Below, in pieces: positions 44,769 through 53,280 of a DNA stretch of 64,000 bases. The stretch spans positions 1 to 64,000 of the forward strand of contig JACQZW010000050.1 of the NCBI GenBank assembly GCA_016213675.1, read 5' to 3'. A program made the translations under genes and the position numbers. This stretch comes from Acidobacteriota bacterium (GTDB lineage: Bacteria; Acidobacteriota; Thermoanaerobaculia; Thermoanaerobaculales; Thermoanaerobaculaceae). A model generated the notes under the pieces. That model searched no databases and was not told the DNA's origin. It saw only the letters and a program-made list of their open reading frames with translations. Position 1 is the stretch's first letter, and each line of letters starts with the position of its first letter.

Positions 44769-45647
44769 GTGAGGATCAAGCGCGCCGCCAAGTACGGCTT
44801 CTGCTCCGGGGTGCGGGTCGCCGACATCAAGGTCAAGCGCTTCGCGAAGGCCGGCGGCCGGGGCGCCATTCTCGGGCAGGTCGTCCACAACGAGCGGGTG
44901 GTCCAGGAGATGGAGCAGCTCGGCGTGCGCACCGTCGACGCCATCGCGGAGGTCTCGGAGCCGGTCGTGGTGTTCTCCGCCCACGGCGTGCCGCCGTCGT
45001 TCCACGCGCGGGCCCGCGGGCAGGGCCTCGAGGTCCTCGACACGACCTGCAAGTTCGTCTACGACATCCACAAGGAAGCCGGCCGCGCGTTCGGCCAGGG
45101 CGCCCACCTGGTTTTCATCGGCGACCCTCGCCACCGCGAGGTCGTCGGCTACACCCACGACCTCGACCCGGCGAGCTACCACATCGTCCACACGATCGAG
45201 CAGGCCCGCGCCGTCGACTGGTCGGCGTTCCCGGAGATCCGCATCCTCTACCAGACGACGCTCAACGCCGAGGAGTACGAGGACGTCGTCAGGCAGATCG
45301 AGGCGGCCAACCCGAACACCCGCCGCGCCGACACCATCTGCTACGCGACCAAGGAGAACCAGGACGCCGCCCGGGAGCTCGCGGCCGATCCGTCCGTCGG
45401 GCTCGTGCTCGTCATCGGCGGCCGGCACTCCGCGAACACCCGCCACCTGTTCGAGATCTGCGCCCGGATCAAGCCGTCGCACCTCATCCAGGGGGCCGAC
45501 GACATCGACCCGGCCTGGCTCGTCGGCGTCGGGTGCGTCGGCCTCACCGCCGGCGCCTCGACGCCCGACTACGTCGTCGACGAGGTCGAGGCGCGCCTGC
45601 GGGGGATGGCCCCCCGGTCGGCCGGGTCCAGTCCGACCCGCGAGTGA
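44769..45647 (+). CDS. ispH: 4-hydroxy-3-methylbut-2-enyl diphosphate reductase
   Basis: A 292-residue iron-sulfur enzyme making IPP and DMAPP in the last step of the methylerythritol phosphate pathway. The three cluster cysteines are conserved: Cys12 in GFCSGV, the Cys in DTTCKFV near 94 and the Cys in DTICYATKENQ near 190. The TTLN and SANTRHLFEI active-site blocks are also present. The start is a GTG 7 bases after aroC. The protein ends with a short Pro/Ser tail and lacks any fused S1 domain. It shows that this organism makes isoprenoids by the non-mevalonate route. Confidence 0.95.
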   Translation: MRIKRAAKYGFCSGVRVADIKVKRFAKAGGRGAILGQVVHNERVVQEMEQLGVRTVDAIAEVSEPVVVFSAHGVPPSFHARARGQGLEVLDTTCKFVYDIHKEAGRAFGQGAHLVFIGDPRHREVVGYTHDLDPASYHIVHTIEQARAVDWSAFPEIRILYQTTLNAEEYEDVVRQIEAANPNTRRADTICYATKENQDAARELAADPSVGLVLVIGGRHSANTRHLFEICARIKPSHLIQGADDIDPAWLVGVGCVGLTAGASTPDYVVDEVEARLRGMAPRSAGSSPTRE

Positions 45648-45649
45648 CG

Positions 45650-46282
45650 ATGCCGCCGCTCTCCGTGGTCCGCGCGGTCTCGGGGTTGATCGCCGCGATC
45701 GCGGTGGCCGGTTCGACGTACGGCGGTGACGGCGCGTGCCTGGCCGCGGCCGCCCGCGAACAGGTCGGCGTGACGACGATCTACGACGGCCGCTACCTCC
45801 GACTCGCCTACCCGGGCGGCGACCTGCCGATCGCGCGGGGCGTGTGCACCGACGTCCTGGTGCGCGCCTACCGCCGCCTCGGGCTCGACCTCCAGGTCCT
45901 CGTCCACGAGGACATGGGGCGGGCGTGGGACGCGTACCCGAAGCGCTGGGGGCTGAGCGGGCCGGACCCCAACATCGACCACCGCCGGGTGCTGAACCTC
46001 GTGACCTTCTTCGCGCGTCACGGGCAGTCGCTGCCCGTCAGCCGCGACCCGGCCGCCTGGGAGGCGGGGGACCTCGTCGCCTGGCGCCTGCCCTCGGGGC
46101 TCCCGCATATCGGCATCGTCTCGGACCGGCGCACCGTGGGCGGGGTCCCTCTCGTGGTCCACAACATCGGCGCGGGCACCGTCGAGGACGACGTGCTGTT
46201 CGGCTTCACCCTCACGGCGCACCTCCGCTACCTCCCCGAGCCGGCGGCGACGGCGTGCCGTCGCGAGGCGGAGGCGCGGTGA
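45650..46282 (+). CDS. DUF1287 family protein (YijF-like, NlpC/P60-type fold)
   Basis: A 210-residue exported protein with a short signal peptide (VRAVSGLIAAIAVAGSTYGG). The DUF1287 blocks are clear: TTIYDGRYLRLAYPGGDLP, the probable catalytic cysteine in RGVCTDVLVRAYR, PNIDHRRVLNL, GDLVAWRLPSG and the histidine in PHIGIVSDR. The layout resembles NlpC/P60 cysteine amidases, so an action on peptidoglycan peptides is plausible but unproven. It starts 2 bases after the ispH stop codon and must be co-translated with it, though no functional link between them is evident. Confidence 0.85.
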   Translation: MPPLSVVRAVSGLIAAIAVAGSTYGGDGACLAAAAREQVGVTTIYDGRYLRLAYPGGDLPIARGVCTDVLVRAYRRLGLDLQVLVHEDMGRAWDAYPKRWGLSGPDPNIDHRRVLNLVTFFARHGQSLPVSRDPAAWEAGDLVAWRLPSGLPHIGIVSDRRTVGGVPLVVHNIGAGTVEDDVLFGFTLTAHLRYLPEPAATACRREAEAR

Positions 46283-46313
46283 CGCCGGCCGGCCGGCGCC
46301 CGGGGAGCTCGCC

Positions 46314-47102
46314 ATGACGACGACATTCTCGTCCGTGTTCGTCTCGCACGGGGCGCCGACCCTGGCCGTCGAGCCCGAACCGGCGCACGACTTCCTCGCC
46401 GGCCTCGGCACGACGCTCGGTCGGCCACGGGCGGTGCTGTGCGTCTCCGCCCACTGGGAGACGGATCAGCCGGCGCTCACCGCGAACGATCGACCCGCGA
46501 CGATCCACGACTTCTCCGGCTTCCCCGCCGAGCTGTACGCCCTGCGCTACCCGGCGCCCGGCGACGGGACGCTGGCCGCCCGGGCCGCGGGCCTCCTCGC
46601 CGGCGCCAGCATCGAGGCGTCGCTCGACGCCACGCGCGGTCTCGACCACGGGGCGTGGGTGCCCCTCTCGCTGGTCTACCCCGACGCCGGCGTCCCCGTC
46701 GTCCAGCTCTCGGTCCAGCCGCACCGCGACGCCGCCCACCACCTCGCCGTCGGCCGTGCGCTGCAGCCGCTGCGTGACGAGGGGGTGCTCGTCCTCGGCA
46801 GCGGCGGCGCGACCCACAACCTCGGCGAGGTCGAGTGGGGCGACGATCCGTCGCCGAGCGTGCACGTCCGCGACTTCGAGCGGTGGCTGGTCGCCGCCGT
46901 CACCTCCGGTTCGGTGGACGAGCTCGTCGGCTGGCGCGAGCGGGCTCCCGACGCGGCCCGCATCCATCCCACGACCGAGCACTTCATGCCGCTCTTCGTC
47001 GCCCTCGGCGCGGCGGGGGCGAGCACCCGCGCCACGGTCCTCCACCGCTCGTTCGCCTACCGGGTGCTGGCGATGGCGGCGTTCGCGTGGCCGGCGGCGT
47101 GA
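46314..47102 (+). CDS. Class III extradiol ring-cleavage dioxygenase (DODA/YgiD-like)
   Basis: A 262-residue cytoplasmic protein of the LigB superfamily, closest to 4,5-DOPA dioxygenases of the YgiD type. Iron ligands and catalytic histidines are in place: SHGAPTLAVE near residue 12, VSAHWETDQP near 45, LDHGAWVPLSLVYP near 115 and GGATHNLGEVEW near 165. It would open the ring of a catechol next to the two hydroxyls. GGGGAGC lies upstream of the ATG at 46314. It follows the DUF1287 gene after 31 bases but is probably a separate function. Confidence 0.87.
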   Translation: MTTTFSSVFVSHGAPTLAVEPEPAHDFLAGLGTTLGRPRAVLCVSAHWETDQPALTANDRPATIHDFSGFPAELYALRYPAPGDGTLAARAAGLLAGASIEASLDATRGLDHGAWVPLSLVYPDAGVPVVQLSVQPHRDAAHHLAVGRALQPLRDEGVLVLGSGGATHNLGEVEWGDDPSPSVHVRDFERWLVAAVTSGSVDELVGWRERAPDAARIHPTTEHFMPLFVALGAAGASTRATVLHRSFAYRVLAMAAFAWPAA

Positions 47103-47212
47103 CGACCACGCGGGCTGTCCCGGGTCGCCCGCGCCGACGTCGACGACGCCGGCGTTCGGCTCGGCTACACTCGACCGCGCCAACTCGGTGTTCCGAAACG
47201 AAGGAGGAAACC

Positions 47213-47581
47213 ATGAGCCGCGCGGCGCGCAGTGTCTACGTCTTCGGGTTCTACATGGCGGTGCTCGGGGTCGTCCTGGTGGCCGCGCCGAACCTGCTGC
47301 TGACCCTCAACGGGCTCCCGACGACGTCGGAGGTGTGGATCCGCGTCGTCGGCGTGCTGGTACTCTGCCTCGCCGTCTATTACCTCCTGGCGGGCCGCCA
47401 CGAGCTCACCGAGTTCTTCCGCTGGACGGTCTTCGTCCGCGCCTCTGTCATGGTCTTCTTCGCCGCCTTCGTCGTCCTCGGCTTCGTCCGGCCGGTCTTC
47501 GTCGTCTTCGGCGTCGTGGACTTGGCGGCCGCGACCTGGACCGCCCTGGCGCTGCGCGCCGACCGGCTGGCGGCGGGTTGA
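47213..47581 (+). CDS. Small membrane protein with four predicted helices
   Basis: A 122-residue protein consisting almost wholly of four hydrophobic helices (about 7-27, 42-62, 74-93 and 95-115) with short charged loops such as AGRHELTEFFRW. I do not recognise a named family. The ATG at 47213 has a strong AAGGAGGAAA ribosome site. A TACACT box lies about 40 bases upstream. The following 47582-47700 shows no gene. Confidence 0.75.
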   Translation: MSRAARSVYVFGFYMAVLGVVLVAAPNLLLTLNGLPTTSEVWIRVVGVLVLCLAVYYLLAGRHELTEFFRWTVFVRASVMVFFAAFVVLGFVRPVFVVFGVVDLAAATWTALALRADRLAAG

Positions 47582-47716
47582 GCCCGGCCACGTCTGCCAG
47601 CCATGCGGCCGCACTCCGGAAGCGGTCGCCGTGACGTTGTTCCTGGCCGTCGTCGTCCCCACCCGCCGCCAGAGCTGATCCGGCGCCTGCACCGTCGGTT
47701 CGGCCGGAACGACTCC

Positions 47717-47725
47717 TGCTAGACT
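47717..47725 (+). promoter_or_regulatory. Extended -10 box (TGC-TAGACT) before the sensor kinase
   Basis: TAGACT preceded by TGC lies 54 bases before the GTG at 47780. It should transcribe the kinase and the NtrC-type regulator together. Confidence 0.5.
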
Positions 47726-47779
47726 CCGAGCGGGGCGGCGCAGCCGGGCACGGCGCGGGCCGCACGGGAAGGGCGCAGG

Positions 47780-49588
47780 GTGGAACCCTCCGGACGCGAA
47801 GGGCAGGCACGGCAGGCCCGCACGTCGATCACCGGGATCCTCGGCCAGTCGCTCATCCTCGTCGCCCTCGTCCCCTTCCTCCCGATCGCCTGGCTGACCT
47901 GGCACGACTACGGCGACGAGGCGGCCCGCATCGAGGCCGAAATCCAGGAGACCAACCGGCAGATCGCCGAGCTCGCGGCCGGCTCGCTGGACGGCCTGGT
48001 CAGGCAGGTCAGGGACCGGGCCATGATCGCATTCGGGGGCCATGTGAAGTGGCCGACCGACCCGCTCCCGCCCGGGCTGCCTGGCGTGCGGTGGGAGCTG
48101 ATTGCAGGCGATGGCCGGATCACCGCTTCCGGAGTGTCTCCCGACCGGGTCGGCCGCGAAAGCGGCTACGCGGCGATCCTCGAGCCGTCCATCGGTGGCT
48201 CCATCCTCGACTTCTCGCGGGTCGAGCGCTGGATCGACGGCTTCCCGCCGACCAGCGTGCTCCCGCTCCGCCTCGCCCCCGACCGCTGGCTGGTCGCGGT
48301 CCTCGATCCCGAGGCGCTGCGCCGGCTGCTGATCTCGGCGTCGGCCGCCCTCGACCGCCACGTCTACGCCGTCGACGCGGCCGGCCGCCTGCTCTTCTAC
48401 TCCGACCCGGTCGTGACCTCGCGGGGCGACGACGTGCGGCACAACCCGCCGATCCGGCTCTTCACCTCGGGAGGCAGCGGCGAGATCCGCTTCCGGAGCG
48501 TCGTCTCCGGCAAGGAGCGCCTCGGGTTCGTCCAGCCGGCAGCCGAGTCCGGTTGGGGCGTCGTGGTCTCGGCGGACATCGACACCCGCCTCGTGGCCCT
48601 GCGCCATCGCTACCGCGCGCTCGCCCTGTCGATCGCCTTCGCCCTGCTGGCGGCGCTCGCGATCCTACTGTGGACCAGTCGCCGGCTGGCCAGGCCGCTG
48701 CTTGACATCCGCGACGCCCTGCGCGCCGGCGACCGGCCCGGCCGCGGTCCGCTCGGGGTACCCGGCTCGGCGCGCGACATCGCCGAGTACGACGAGCTGG
48801 TCGGCGCCTTCGACGACCTCTCGGCCCGCTTCGCGGCGACCGAGCGGGAGCTCGTCCAGGCCGAGAAGGCGCTGCTCCTCGGGCAGCTCGCCTCGGGCCT
48901 CGCCCACGAGATCGGCACGCCGCTCAACGTCATCTCGGGGAACGCCCAGTACCTGCTGAAGAAGGCCGGGCCGGACCACCCCGCGGCCGCCACCCTGCAG
49001 CTCATCGTCAAGCAGGCCGAACGGATCACCGCGATGATCCGCCGTCTCCTCGACTTCTCCCGCCCCACCGAGGCGCGCCTGGTCGCCGTCGACCTCGGCG
49101 CCGTGGTCCGCCAGGTCGTCGAGATGGTCCCCGGGATGACGCGCAAGGTCGAGGTCCGGACCGACATCGACCCGGCGACGCCGCCGGTGCTCGGCGACCC
49201 CCGCCTCCTCGAGCACGCCCTGGTCAACCTGATCGTCAACGCCCGGCAGGCGATGCCCGGCGGCGGGACGTTGTCGATCGTCGTGGGCGTCGGGATGCCC
49301 GACGAGGAGCGTGTCGGCGACGGGGCGCACTGGGTGTGCCTGCGGGTCGCCGACACCGGCTGCGGCATCGCGCCGGAGAACGTGGCGCGGGTGTTCCAGC
49401 CGTTCTTCACGACCAAGGCCCAGGGCGAGGGCACCGGCCTGGGACTGGCAATCGTCGAGCGTATCGTCCGCCAGCACGGCGGCCGCGTCGAGGTGGCGAG
49501 CGCGGTCGGCCGGGGCAGCGTCTTCACGATCCGGTTGCACCCCGCGCCGGCGGGGCCCGAGCGTCCGGCAGGGAGGGTCGATGGGTGA
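47780..49588 (+). CDS. Membrane sensor histidine kinase with periplasmic Cache-like domain
   Basis: A 602-residue kinase. One helix at about 22-42 (LGQSLILVALVPFLPIAWL), a periplasmic sensor domain of about 230 residues with Cache-like features (VSPDRVGRESGYAAILEPS, ending GWGVVVSADIDT), a second helix at about 278-300 and a HAMP region lead to HisKA with His376 in ASGLAHEIGTPLN and a complete HATPase domain (DTGCGIAPENVARVFQPFFTTK in pieces). It should sense a small periplasmic molecule and phosphorylate the NtrC-type regulator next door, whose start codon overlaps its stop region by 8 bases. The GTG at 47780 has a GGGAAGGG stretch upstream. Confidence 0.9.
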   Translation: MEPSGREGQARQARTSITGILGQSLILVALVPFLPIAWLTWHDYGDEAARIEAEIQETNRQIAELAAGSLDGLVRQVRDRAMIAFGGHVKWPTDPLPPGLPGVRWELIAGDGRITASGVSPDRVGRESGYAAILEPSIGGSILDFSRVERWIDGFPPTSVLPLRLAPDRWLVAVLDPEALRRLLISASAALDRHVYAVDAAGRLLFYSDPVVTSRGDDVRHNPPIRLFTSGGSGEIRFRSVVSGKERLGFVQPAAESGWGVVVSADIDTRLVALRHRYRALALSIAFALLAALAILLWTSRRLARPLLDIRDALRAGDRPGRGPLGVPGSARDIAEYDELVGAFDDLSARFAATERELVQAEKALLLGQLASGLAHEIGTPLNVISGNAQYLLKKAGPDHPAAATLQLIVKQAERITAMIRRLLDFSRPTEARLVAVDLGAVVRQVVEMVPGMTRKVEVRTDIDPATPPVLGDPRLLEHALVNLIVNARQAMPGGGTLSIVVGVGMPDEERVGDGAHWVCLRVADTGCGIAPENVARVFQPFFTTKAQGEGTGLGLAIVERIVRQHGGRVEVASAVGRGSVFTIRLHPAPAGPERPAGRVDG

Positions 49589-50963
49589 CGGACGGGAAGA
49601 ACGGGCGGTGACGGGCGACCCGGTCCGGGTGCTGGTCGCCGAGGACGACGGCGAGATGCTGGACCTCATCCGCCGCGTCCTCGCCGACGAGGGCTATGCC
49701 GTGATCACCGCCAGCGACGGGCAGGAGGCGCTGGCACGCCTGGACGACGGCGAGTTCGACATCGTCCTCACCGACGTGCGCATGCCCGGGGCCGACGGCG
49801 TCGCGGTGCTGCGGCGGGCCATGACCCGCAAGCTGCACCAGCCGGTGATCCTGATGACGGCGTTCGGCAGCATCTCGTCGGCCGTCGAGGCGATGCGCGA
49901 GGGGGCGTTCCACTACCTGGCCAAGCCGTTCGACCTCGACGACCTGCTCGGGATCGTCTCCTCGGCGGCGACCCAGATCCGCCAGCTCCGCGAGTCGAAC
50001 CTCAACGAGTTCGAGAGCGACCCGTTCTTCCCCGTCGTGTTCCGCTCCCGGGCGATGCGCGAGCTGCTCCTGCTCGCCCGCGAGGTGGCGGCGAGCACCG
50101 CGACGGTCCTCGTCCAGGGCAGCTCCGGGACCGGCAAGGAGCTGCTGGCGCGGGCCATCCACCGCATGAGCCGGCGCCGGGACCGGCCGTTCGTCGCCGT
50201 GGACTGCAGCGCCATCCCGGAGACGCTGCTCGAGAGCGAGCTGTTCGGCCACGCCCGCGGCGCCTTCACCGGCGCGGTCGGGGAGCGTCGCGGCATCATC
50301 GCGGAGGCCGACGGCGGCACGCTGTTCCTCGACGAGGTGGGCAACCTCTCCCCGGCCGTCCAGGCCAAGCTGCTCCGCTTCCTCCAGGAGCGGCGCTACC
50401 GCCGGGTCGGCGACACCGTGGAGCGCGCCGTCGACGTCCGGGTCGTGTCGGCGAGCAACCGCGACATCCGCGAGGAGGTCAGGCGGGGCGCCTTCCGCGA
50501 GGACCTCTTCTACCGGCTGTCGGTGATCCCGCTCCACGTCCCCGACCTCAAGGAGCGGCGCGAGGACGTGCCGCCGCTCGTCTACCACTTCATCCGCACC
50601 TTCAACGCTGCCAACGCCTACCAGGTCGAGGGCATCCGCGCCGACGCGCTCGACCTCCTGCTCGACCACGACTGGCCCGGGAACGTCCGTCAGCTCGAGA
50701 ACGTCTGCGAGCGCGCGGTGATCCTCCGCAAGGCCGGGCTGATCCAGCCCCGCGACCTCCCCGACGACGTCGTCGCCTCCCGGCGCGACGGCGCGGCCGG
50801 AGCACGCTCGCTGGAGGAGCTGGAGAAGGCCTACATCCTCCGCCTGCTCGGCGAGTGCGACGGCAACCAGTCGCGCGTCGCGCGCATCCTCGGGATCAAC
50901 CGGCGGACGCTGTACCGCAAGCTCAGGGCGTGGGGCGCGGCAGCCGGCGAGCCGCCCGCCTAG
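49581..50963 (+). CDS. NtrC family sigma-54-dependent response regulator
   Basis: A 460-residue activator. The receiver domain has the phosphorylated Asp65 in FDIVLTDVRMPG. The AAA+ domain has Walker A GSSGTGKE at 180-187 and the sigma-54 contact loop GAFTGA at 227-232, intact, followed by GGTLFLDEVGNLSP. A Fis-type helix-turn-helix closes the protein (NQSRVARILGINRRTLYRKL). It should bind upstream sites and open sigma-54 promoters when phosphorylated by the coupled kinase. A sequence that fits the sigma-54 consensus, 150 bases after its stop codon, is the obvious target, with a symmetric site about 75 bases further upstream. Confidence 0.95.
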   Translation: MGDGREERAVTGDPVRVLVAEDDGEMLDLIRRVLADEGYAVITASDGQEALARLDDGEFDIVLTDVRMPGADGVAVLRRAMTRKLHQPVILMTAFGSISSAVEAMREGAFHYLAKPFDLDDLLGIVSSAATQIRQLRESNLNEFESDPFFPVVFRSRAMRELLLLAREVAASTATVLVQGSSGTGKELLARAIHRMSRRRDRPFVAVDCSAIPETLLESELFGHARGAFTGAVGERRGIIAEADGGTLFLDEVGNLSPAVQAKLLRFLQERRYRRVGDTVERAVDVRVVSASNRDIREEVRRGAFREDLFYRLSVIPLHVPDLKERREDVPPLVYHFIRTFNAANAYQVEGIRADALDLLLDHDWPGNVRQLENVCERAVILRKAGLIQPRDLPDDVVASRRDGAAGARSLEELEKAYILRLLGECDGNQSRVARILGINRRTLYRKLRAWGAAAGEPPA

Positions 50964-51055
50964 CCTGCGCACCTCTGTCTCAGCCCGACCTCCCGGTCTA
51001 TCTCGCTGCACGTTCGCGGCTTGGGGCTGCACCCGAGCCGGCGGTCCGGCGCGGT

Positions 51056-51070
51056 GGGACAAATCGTCCC
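51056..51070. promoter_or_regulatory. Candidate upstream activator site for the NtrC-type regulator
   Basis: GGGAC-AAATC-GTCCC is a perfect inverted repeat centred about 75 bases before the expected transcription start. TGCAC also recurs three times between 51007 and 51078. Either could be the regulator's binding site. Confidence 0.4.
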
Positions 51071-51111
51071 GACTGCACCGGGCACGGGCCGCGCCGGGCG
51101 CCGTCTCCCCG

Positions 51112-51127
51112 TGGCACCGGGTTTGCT
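51112..51127 (+). promoter_or_regulatory. Sigma-54 promoter
   Basis: TGGCACCGGGTTTGCT fits the sigma-54 consensus TGGCACR-N4-TTGCW at all but one position (C instead of R), with GG and GC exactly ten bases apart. Transcription should start near 51138, only about 5 bases before the ATG at 51143. The gene of a sigma-54 activator ends 149 bases upstream. Confidence 0.85.
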
Positions 51128-51142
51128 CTTCCGCGACCTACG

Positions 51143-51673
51143 ATGACCGCCGTCAGGCTCGGCTCCGCATCGCCAGACGTGGCCCAACCGATCCGGGTCC
51201 TCGTCGCCTCCGGCGATCGCATCTTCGCCGACCACCTGTGCACGTGCCTCGCGGCCAAGCACATGGCGGTCACCGTCTGGACGGCTTCCGCCGGCGGCCG
51301 GCTGCCCGACCTCGCCCGAACCGACGTGCTCCTGGTCGAGACCTACGGCCTCGACGAGGCGCAGCGCGACCTGCTCGAGTCGCTCCGCGACGCCGCGCCG
51401 CTCGTCGAGGTGGTGGCGATCTCCTCCGACCCCGCCGTCGAGGACGTCGTGCAGGCGCTGCGGGCCGGCGTCTTCGCGGTCCTCGAGTACCCGGTCTCCA
51501 GCGACGTCATCGTGCACGAGATCACCCGCGCCGGCGAACGCAAGCGGCGCGCCGAGCAGCGTATCCGGGAGCTCGACGGAGAGGCGCGGTGGGGGGAAAC
51601 CGCCGCCCGCACGGCTGGTGGCGGCAAGGTCGGGAGCAGCAGCGAACCAGGAGAGGAAGGGAGGGAGCGTTGA
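51143..51673 (+). CDS. Degenerate receiver-domain protein
   Basis: A 176-residue protein with the fold pattern of a response-regulator receiver but without its chemistry. The acidic pair is replaced (RVLVASGDRIFADHL), the phosphorylated Asp is Glu (TDVLLVETYGL), and the conserved Lys of the KP motif is Tyr (FAVLEYPVSS). It can therefore not be phosphorylated in the usual way; the Glu could mimic a permanently phosphorylated state. A charged tail of about 45 residues follows. It is the first gene behind the sigma-54 promoter, and its stop codon overlaps the TTG start of the porin gene by four bases (TTGA). It may be a protein-binding switch of the system encoded downstream. Confidence 0.75.
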   Translation: MTAVRLGSASPDVAQPIRVLVASGDRIFADHLCTCLAAKHMAVTVWTASAGGRLPDLARTDVLLVETYGLDEAQRDLLESLRDAAPLVEVVAISSDPAVEDVVQALRAGVFAVLEYPVSSDVIVHEITRAGERKRRAEQRIRELDGEARWGETAARTAGGGKVGSSSEPGEEGRER

Positions 51674-53232
51674 GAGCATTCATCCCCATCGGCGGGCTGG
51701 TCGTCGCCGCACTCTGCGCAGGGTCCACCGCGGCGCTGGGCCAGGGAGCGCCGACACCGACCCCGACACCGGCTGAGGCGGCTCCGGCGGCCCCGACCGG
51801 TGAAACCGGCAAGGCCGAGAAGAAACCGGCCGCGGCGAGCACCGCGCTCGACGGCGTCTTCAAGGACGGCTTCACCCTGCGGACCCCGGACAAGAAGAGC
51901 GAGCTGAAGCTCCAGGCCTCGGTCCAGCTCGACGCACGCGGGTACGGCGGCGACTCGGTCGCGCCCAGCTCGTTCGACATCCGCCGGGCCCGCATCGACT
52001 TCAACGCCAAGCTGTACGACTACATCGCGGTGCGGATCCAGGCGGCGCTCGAGGACAACCCGTACATCCGCAACGCCTACATGGACATCGGCCGCCGGGA
52101 GACGTTCAAGCTGCGGATCGGCCAGATGAAGGTGCCGTTCTCCACCCAGTGGCTCACCCTCGACAACCGGGTCGACTTCATCGAGCGCGGCAGCGACACC
52201 CCGGTCTACCCGTTCTTCGACCGCGGTCTGCTCGTCTGGGGTACCGTCGCGAAGGGCACGACGACCTACAGCCTGGGGGTCTTCAACGGGAACGGCGTCG
52301 ACGTCGAGGGCACCAAGGGAGACATCGACGACCACAAGGACGCCGCCGCCCGCCTCTTCCTCCAGCCGTTCCGCAACTCCCAGTCCCGGGGGCTCAAGGG
52401 GCTCTACCTGGTCGGCCAGGGGACCTACGCCCTCACCTCGGCGCCGACCCGCCGGTTCGAGACGCGCGGCCTGATGGCGGCGAACTACGAGTCGCTCCTG
52501 TGGCGCTGGCGCACCGAGCAGGTCCTCGGCTCGAACGTGCGCAACACCGACCAGATCGCCGGCGAGATCGACTCGCGGACCCGCCTCGGCGCCGAGGCGA
52601 ACTACATCCTCGGCCCCTTCTCGGCGAGCGTCGAGTGGGCCGAGACCGAGTACGAGGGGATTGCCGTCTACCACGACTTCTGGGTCGGCTCGAAGCGGCT
52701 CAAGCACGACCCGGTGCTGGCGCGCGATGGCAAGATCCGCAACACCTCCGTCTGGCTCAGCTACTTCCTGACCGGCGAGAGCAAGCTCGTCGACACCTGG
52801 GGATGGACGCAGCCGAGCCCGGCCAGGCCGTACTGGCCCGGCAACGGCAACCGGGGCGCCTGGGAGCTCCTCGCCCGCTACTCGTCGACCTCGACCGACC
52901 CCCAACTGTTCGACACGGTGCGGGTGAACGGGTTCACCGCCGCGGACTTCCCGGCGGCGCCGCCGGTCCTGGTTGGCGAGGGCGGCTCCGTGAACGCCGC
53001 GATCCTCGAGGGCGCCCCGGAGGTCCGCGAGGTCAGCCTCGGGCTGAACTGGACGATGAACTACAACTTCCGGATCCTCTTCGACTGGACCTACATCTGG
53101 GCGCCGGAGTACACCGGCGGGAAGAACGGCATCGTTTCCGGGGGCAGCTCGGAGCTGGCCGACCTGACCGAGAAAAACCGCATCGTCGAGAGCGAGCACA
53201 TGCTCGGCATGCGCTTCATCTTCAGGATCTAG
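51670..53232 (+). CDS. Outer-membrane porin, phosphate-selective OprO/OprP type
   Basis: A 520-residue beta-barrel precursor. A signal peptide (IPIGGLVVAALCAGSTAALGQ) precedes a Pro/Thr/Ala-rich stretch and the barrel. The opening strand block LKLQASVQLDARGYGGDS, then FDIRRARIDFNAKLYDY, LRIGQMKVPFSTQWL and the final strand EHMLGMRFIFRI with a terminal aromatic-x-Ile are typical of the Porin O/P family. Such porins let anions such as phosphate cross the outer membrane, although specificity varies. The start is TTG, with GGAAGGGAGGGAG upstream. A hairpin follows the stop codon, perhaps setting its expression apart from the transporter genes downstream. Confidence 0.87.
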   Translation: MRAFIPIGGLVVAALCAGSTAALGQGAPTPTPTPAEAAPAAPTGETGKAEKKPAAASTALDGVFKDGFTLRTPDKKSELKLQASVQLDARGYGGDSVAPSSFDIRRARIDFNAKLYDYIAVRIQAALEDNPYIRNAYMDIGRRETFKLRIGQMKVPFSTQWLTLDNRVDFIERGSDTPVYPFFDRGLLVWGTVAKGTTTYSLGVFNGNGVDVEGTKGDIDDHKDAAARLFLQPFRNSQSRGLKGLYLVGQGTYALTSAPTRRFETRGLMAANYESLLWRWRTEQVLGSNVRNTDQIAGEIDSRTRLGAEANYILGPFSASVEWAETEYEGIAVYHDFWVGSKRLKHDPVLARDGKIRNTSVWLSYFLTGESKLVDTWGWTQPSPARPYWPGNGNRGAWELLARYSSTSTDPQLFDTVRVNGFTAADFPAAPPVLVGEGGSVNAAILEGAPEVREVSLGLNWTMNYNFRILFDWTYIWAPEYTGGKNGIVSGGSSELADLTEKNRIVESEHMLGMRFIFRI

Positions 53233-53233
53233 C

Positions 53234-53254
53234 CCGGGGCGGTACGAGCCCCGG
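53234..53254 (+). terminator. Intercistronic hairpin after the porin gene
   Basis: CCGGGGC and GCCCCGG are perfect 7-base arms around a 7-base loop, one base after the porin stop codon. No T tract follows, so it may stop only part of the transcripts or protect the porin mRNA. Confidence 0.45.
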
Positions 53255-53280
53255 TCGGGAGTGTGCGAAAGGAGGATGCG

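Noticed and set aside
47582..47716. Small RNA or riboswitch in the spacer before the sensor kinase
   Set aside because: I looked for paired stems and conserved motifs and found nothing beyond the -10 box at 47720.
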